A stretch of 8,052 nucleotides of DNA from an uncultured Actinomycetes bacterium (lineage in GTDB: Bacteria > Actinomycetota > Thermoleophilia > Miltoncostaeales > Miltoncostaeaceae): assembly GCA_903866425.1 (NCBI GenBank), contig CAIPNN010000166.1, positions 1 through 8,052 of the forward strand. Direction: 5' to 3'. This document shows, piece after piece, positions 5,262 through 8,052 of the stretch (position 1 is the first letter of the stretch; each line of letters opens with the position of its first letter). The notes beneath the pieces were generated by a model. The model was not told where the DNA came from, ran no database searches, and saw only the letters and a program-made list of their open reading frames with translations. The translations under genes were made by a program, and so were the position numbers.

Positions 5262-6373
5262 GCGAAGTCCATCAGTTGCTGCATCACTGCATTCTGAAGC
5301 AGACGGCCACGGCGCGTAAGCCGCACGGTGCCCGGGCCGGTCTGGATGAGCCCCTGTGCCCGCATCAGGTCGAGCGCCGCCGGGTTGTCCGGGGGGCCCG
5401 CCCACGCGGTATCGAGGTCGTCATCCACCCGCGTGCCGAGCATCCAGCGCTCACGTCGGCGGGTGTCGGCATCGAGCGCTTCACGCGTACGCGGCGGCTC
5501 GGCGCCGGCGCCGAGCGCCGAGATGTACCGGTCGAGACCGGGTGCATTGCGCCGGCGTTCGTCGCCCAGAGTGCTCACTGCCCCGACCCCGATACCGAGG
5601 TAATCGCGTGCGCGCCAGTACGCCAGGCTGTGACGGCACTCCGCTCCCTCACGGGCAAAGTTGGCGAGCTCGTACCAGCGGTACCCCAGCCCCTCGAGCC
5701 CCTCCACTGCCTGCAGGTACAGATCGGCAGCCAGGTCGTCGTCGGCAGGCACCATGTCGCCGCGGGCGATGGCACTGCCCTCCTTGAACTCAAGCTCGTA
5801 CCACGACACATGATCAGCACCGGCCGCCGCGATCCACTCCAGGTCGGCCGCCAGGTCGGCCGGCGACTGCCCGGGCACGGCAAGGATGAAGTCGACCGAC
5901 AGCATGGGGATGCCCGAGGCACGGGCGAGTTCCACCGCCCGCACCGCGTCGCCGGGTGTGGCCCGCCGATCGAGAATGCCGAGCAAGGGCGTATGGGACG
6001 ACTGCACGCCGAGGGACAGCCGCGTGACTCCCCCCTCTGCCAGCGCCCCAAGCAGTTCCTCAGTCACCGTCTCCGGGTTGGCCTCCATGCTCACCTCGGC
6101 GCCCGGCGCGAGCAGCGGGGAGATCTCCCCAAGCAGGCGCGCGAGCCGCTCCGCCCCCATCAGTGATGGCGTGCCGCCTCCCAGGTACACCGTTTCCAGC
6201 GGCCCGAGCACCCCGGCCTCGCGATGCAGTTCACCGATGAGCGCGTCGAGGTAGGCATCGCGCGCATCCTCGCGCCCCACCTCAACCACAAAGGCGCAGT
6301 ACCCGCACCGCGACGCGCAGAAGGGCAGGTGCACGTACAGATGCGCGACCCCTGCGGGATCGCCGGCGGTCAC
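5258..6373 (-). CDS. hemW: HemW-like radical SAM protein (coproporphyrinogen dehydrogenase-like haem chaperone)
   Basis: The product is 371 residues, a normal length for HemW, a cytoplasmic radical-SAM family protein. HemW was long annotated as oxygen-independent coproporphyrinogen III oxidase (HemN) but is now regarded as a haem-binding chaperone. The Fe-S cluster motif CxxxCxxC is C19, C23, C26 in PFCASRCGYCAF. GGGTPS, a SAM-binding segment, is at 65-70 and the family motif MEANPE at 96-101. The HemW signature usually written HNxxYW appears as HSLAYW at 248-253, and the following GAHS-type segment reads GAVS. I chose the GTG at 6373 because it gives the usual short lead of about ten residues before HLYVHLPFC and overlaps the lepA stop by one base (TAGTG). 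The frame is open further upstream, but that extension lies inside lepA and encodes low-complexity Arg/Ala/Gln residues. The gene ends with a 4-base ATGA overlap with hrcA. A true HemN is unlikely because the protein is short and clusters with lepA/hrcA. Confidence 0.94.
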   Translation of the reverse strand: MTAGDPAGVAHLYVHLPFCASRCGYCAFVVEVGREDARDAYLDALIGELHREAGVLGPLETVYLGGGTPSLMGAERLARLLGEISPLLAPGAEVSMEANPETVTEELLGALAEGGVTRLSLGVQSSHTPLLGILDRRATPGDAVRAVELARASGIPMLSVDFILAVPGQSPADLAADLEWIAAAGADHVSWYELEFKEGSAIARGDMVPADDDLAADLYLQAVEGLEGLGYRWYELANFAREGAECRHSLAYWRARDYLGIGVGAVSTLGDERRRNAPGLDRYISALGAGAEPPRTREALDADTRRRERWMLGTRVDDDLDTAWAGPPDNPAALDLMRAQGLIQTGPGTVRLTRRGRLLQNAVMQQLMDFA

Positions 6374-8052
6374 TACTGGGAGTCCCCGTCCAGCTGCAGC
6401 ACGGCCAGGAAGGCCTCCTGCGGCACCTCGACGTTGCCCACGTGCTTCATGCGCTTCTTGCCCTCTTTCTGCTTCTCGAGGAGCTTGCGCTTGCGGCTGA
6501 TGTCGCCGCCGTAGCACTTGGCCAGCACGTCCTTGCGCTTCGCCTTCACCGTCTCGCGGGCGATGATCTTGCCGCCGATTGCCGCCTGCACCGGCACCTC
6601 GAACATCTGACGCGGGATGGTCTCCTTCAGGCGATCAACCAGCCCCTTGCCGCGGGCATAGGCGCTGTCGCGATGCACGATCATCGACAGCGCGTCAACG
6701 GGCTCGCCGGCCAGCAGGATGTCGAGCTTCACCAGCGGGCTCACCCGGCCGTCGATCATCTCGTAGTCGAGCGATGCGTAGCCGCGGGTGCGCGACTTCA
6801 GCTGGTCGTAGAAGTCGAGCACGATCTCGGCCAGCGGCATGTCGTACACCACCTGCTGCCGGTTCTCGATGGGCGTCATGGTCACAAACTGCCCACGCCG
6901 CTCCTGGCACAGGCCCATCACCGCGCCCACACCATCCTGCGGCACCAACATGGTGCAGCGCACGTACGGCTCTTCGATCTGCTCGATGTGGTTGGGGCTC
7001 GGCAGGTCAACCGGCGAGCGCACTTCCATCACCACACCCGACGTGGTGGTCACCTCGTACTCCACGTTGGGCGTGGTGGTGATGAGGTCGAGGTCGTACT
7101 CGCGCTCGAGCCGCTCGCGGATGATGTCCATGTGCAGCAGGCCGAGGAAGCCACAGCGGAATCCGAAGCCGAGCGCCTGCGAGGTCTCGGGCTCCCACAC
7201 CAGCGAGGCGTCATTGAGCGACAGCTTCTCGAGGGCATCACGCAGGTCGGGGTACTCGTCGCTGTCGACGGGGAACAGACCGCAGAACACCATGGGCTTC
7301 ACCTCGCGGTAGCCCGGGAGCGCCTCGGTGGCTGGCGCCTGCGCCAGCGTGATGGTGTCGCCCACGCGCAGTTCGTTCAGACTCTTCAGGCCCGTGACGA
7401 TGTAGCCGCTCTCGCCCGCAGACAGGTGGCCGATGGGCGTCATGACCGGCGACATCACGCCGATCTCCTCGGCATCGAAGTTGCTGCCGGTGGCCATGGC
7501 GCGCAGCGTGGTGCGGGCCTTCAGCTCGCCGTCCACCACACGCACGAATGCCACCACGCCCCGGTACTGGTCGTACACCGAGTCGAACACCAGCGCACGC
7601 GCTGGCGCGTCCAAGACTCCCCGCGGCGGCGGCATGCGCGTGACCACGGCCTCGAGCACCTCCTTCACACCGACGCCAGTCTTGGCACTGATGCGCAGCA
7701 CGTTCTCGGGATCGTCACCGATGAGGTCCGACAGCGCGCGCGAGTGCAGCTCGGGGTCGGCCGCAGGCAGGTCGATCTTGTTGAGCACCGGCACAAGCTC
7801 GAGGTCGCCCTCAATTGCCAGATACGCGTTGGCCAGCGTCTGGGCCTCGATGCCCTGGCTGGCATCCACCACCAGCAGCGCACCCTCGCATGCCGCCAGG
7901 CTGCGCGACACCTCGTAGGCAAAGTCCACGTGGCCGGGCGTGTCGATGAGGTTGAACTGGTAGGTGGTACCCGAATCGGCCTGATACATGATGCGGATAG
8001 GGTGCGACTTGATGGTGATGCCGCGCTCTCGCTCGAGATCCATGTCGTCGAG
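6373..8052 (-). CDS. lepA: Elongation factor 4 (LepA), 5' end missing
   Basis: This is the ribosome-associated GTPase EF4/LepA, which acts on translating or initiating 70S ribosomes and is reported to promote back-translocation and ribosome assembly. The frame is open at the window edge; 559 residues are visible of a family usually near 600. About 40 N-terminal residues, including the P-loop (G1), lie outside. Visible signatures, numbered from the first visible codon: the RERGITI switch I/G2 segment at 8-14, DTPGH (G3) at 37-41, NKID (G4) at 91-94 and SAKTG (G5) at 122-126. EF-G-like domains follow. The LepA-specific C-terminal domain contains the characteristic KCYGGDISRKRKLLEKQKEGK stretch, which separates it from EF-G, TypA and other translational GTPases. 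It ends in a TAG stop whose last base is the first base of the hemW GTG start, implying coupling. It is the most upstream gene seen here. Family assignment is essentially certain. Confidence 0.97.
   Translation of the reverse strand, partial: LDDMDLERERGITIKSHPIRIMYQADSGTTYQFNLIDTPGHVDFAYEVSRSLAACEGALLVVDASQGIEAQTLANAYLAIEGDLELVPVLNKIDLPAADPELHSRALSDLIGDDPENVLRISAKTGVGVKEVLEAVVTRMPPPRGVLDAPARALVFDSVYDQYRGVVAFVRVVDGELKARTTLRAMATGSNFDAEEIGVMSPVMTPIGHLSAGESGYIVTGLKSLNELRVGDTITLAQAPATEALPGYREVKPMVFCGLFPVDSDEYPDLRDALEKLSLNDASLVWEPETSQALGFGFRCGFLGLLHMDIIRERLEREYDLDLITTTPNVEYEVTTTSGVVMEVRSPVDLPSPNHIEQIEEPYVRCTMLVPQDGVGAVMGLCQERRGQFVTMTPIENRQQVVYDMPLAEIVLDFYDQLKSRTRGYASLDYEMIDGRVSPLVKLDILLAGEPVDALSMIVHRDSAYARGKGLVDRLKETIPRQMFEVPVQAAIGGKIIARETVKAKRKDVLAKCYGGDISRKRKLLEKQKEGKKRMKHVGNVEVPQEAFLAVLQLDGDSQ

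Noticed and set aside
5262..5405. Upstream extension of hrcA by 48 codons
   Set aside because: It lies within the hemW coding end, is low complexity, and precedes the ATG that sits in an ATGA overlap at the expected distance from the winged helix.
5625..5645. Possible CIRCE half (GGCACTC-like) within hemW
   Set aside because: There is no matching inverted half at 9 bp and it lies in conserved coding sequence; no CIRCE elsewhere.
6374..6517. Upstream extension of hemW by 48 codons
   Set aside because: It lies within the conserved lepA C-terminus and translates to Arg/Ala/Gln-rich sequence unlike any HemW N-terminus.

Overview
This window is high-GC bacterial chromosome with a very compact gene order. 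All nine genes lie on the minus strand, so transcription runs from high to low coordinates. In transcription order they are: lepA (5' end cut off by the window edge), hemW, hrcA, an unrecognised acidic ORF, dnaJ, prmA, rsmE, a HIT-family gene, and a phoH-like gene (3' end cut off). Every junction is a stop/start overlap of 1, 2, 4 or 14 bases, so there is no intergenic space. The window reads as one translationally coupled housekeeping operon.

The order hrcA-dnaJ-rsmE-(HIT)-phoH, with lepA and hemW upstream and no grpE or dnaK between hrcA and dnaJ, resembles the actinobacterial arrangement. The presence of prmA is more like Firmicutes and many other phyla. My best guess is a deep-branching, uncultured-type actinobacterium (for example near Thermoleophilia). 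This is inference from gene order and protein style, not from a marker gene.

Region by region: 8052-6373 encodes ribosomal back-translocase EF4. 6373-5258 encodes the radical-SAM haem chaperone family protein HemW. 5261-4206 encodes the heat-shock repressor HrcA. 4209-3538 encodes a 223-residue, lysine-free, strongly acidic protein that I do not recognise. 3538-2396 encodes a full type I DnaJ. 2409-1465 encodes the ribosomal protein L11 methyltransferase. 1468-731 encodes a 16S rRNA U1498 methyltransferase family protein with altered signature loops. 734-390 encodes a Hint-like HIT protein. 390-1 encodes the N-terminal 130 residues of a PhoH-like ATPase. The shared themes are translation (LepA, PrmA, RsmE, perhaps PhoH) and protein folding or heat shock (HrcA, DnaJ).

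The most unusual thing is inside prmA. A 137-bp block (1584-1720) carries five copies of a 13-bp half-palindrome (GGTGYCWGRCACC-type), arranged as two identical 30-bp hairpin units plus an extra half. It is bounded by 19-bp inverted ends that match at 18 positions. It looks like a REP/BIME- or MITE-like insertion, yet the reading frame stays open through it. It adds roughly 35-40 residues, including the decapeptide VPDTGGCLAP twice with a 26-residue period, in the loop before the last conserved strand of the methyltransferase fold. This appears to be a mobile palindromic repeat absorbed in frame into a conserved housekeeping enzyme.
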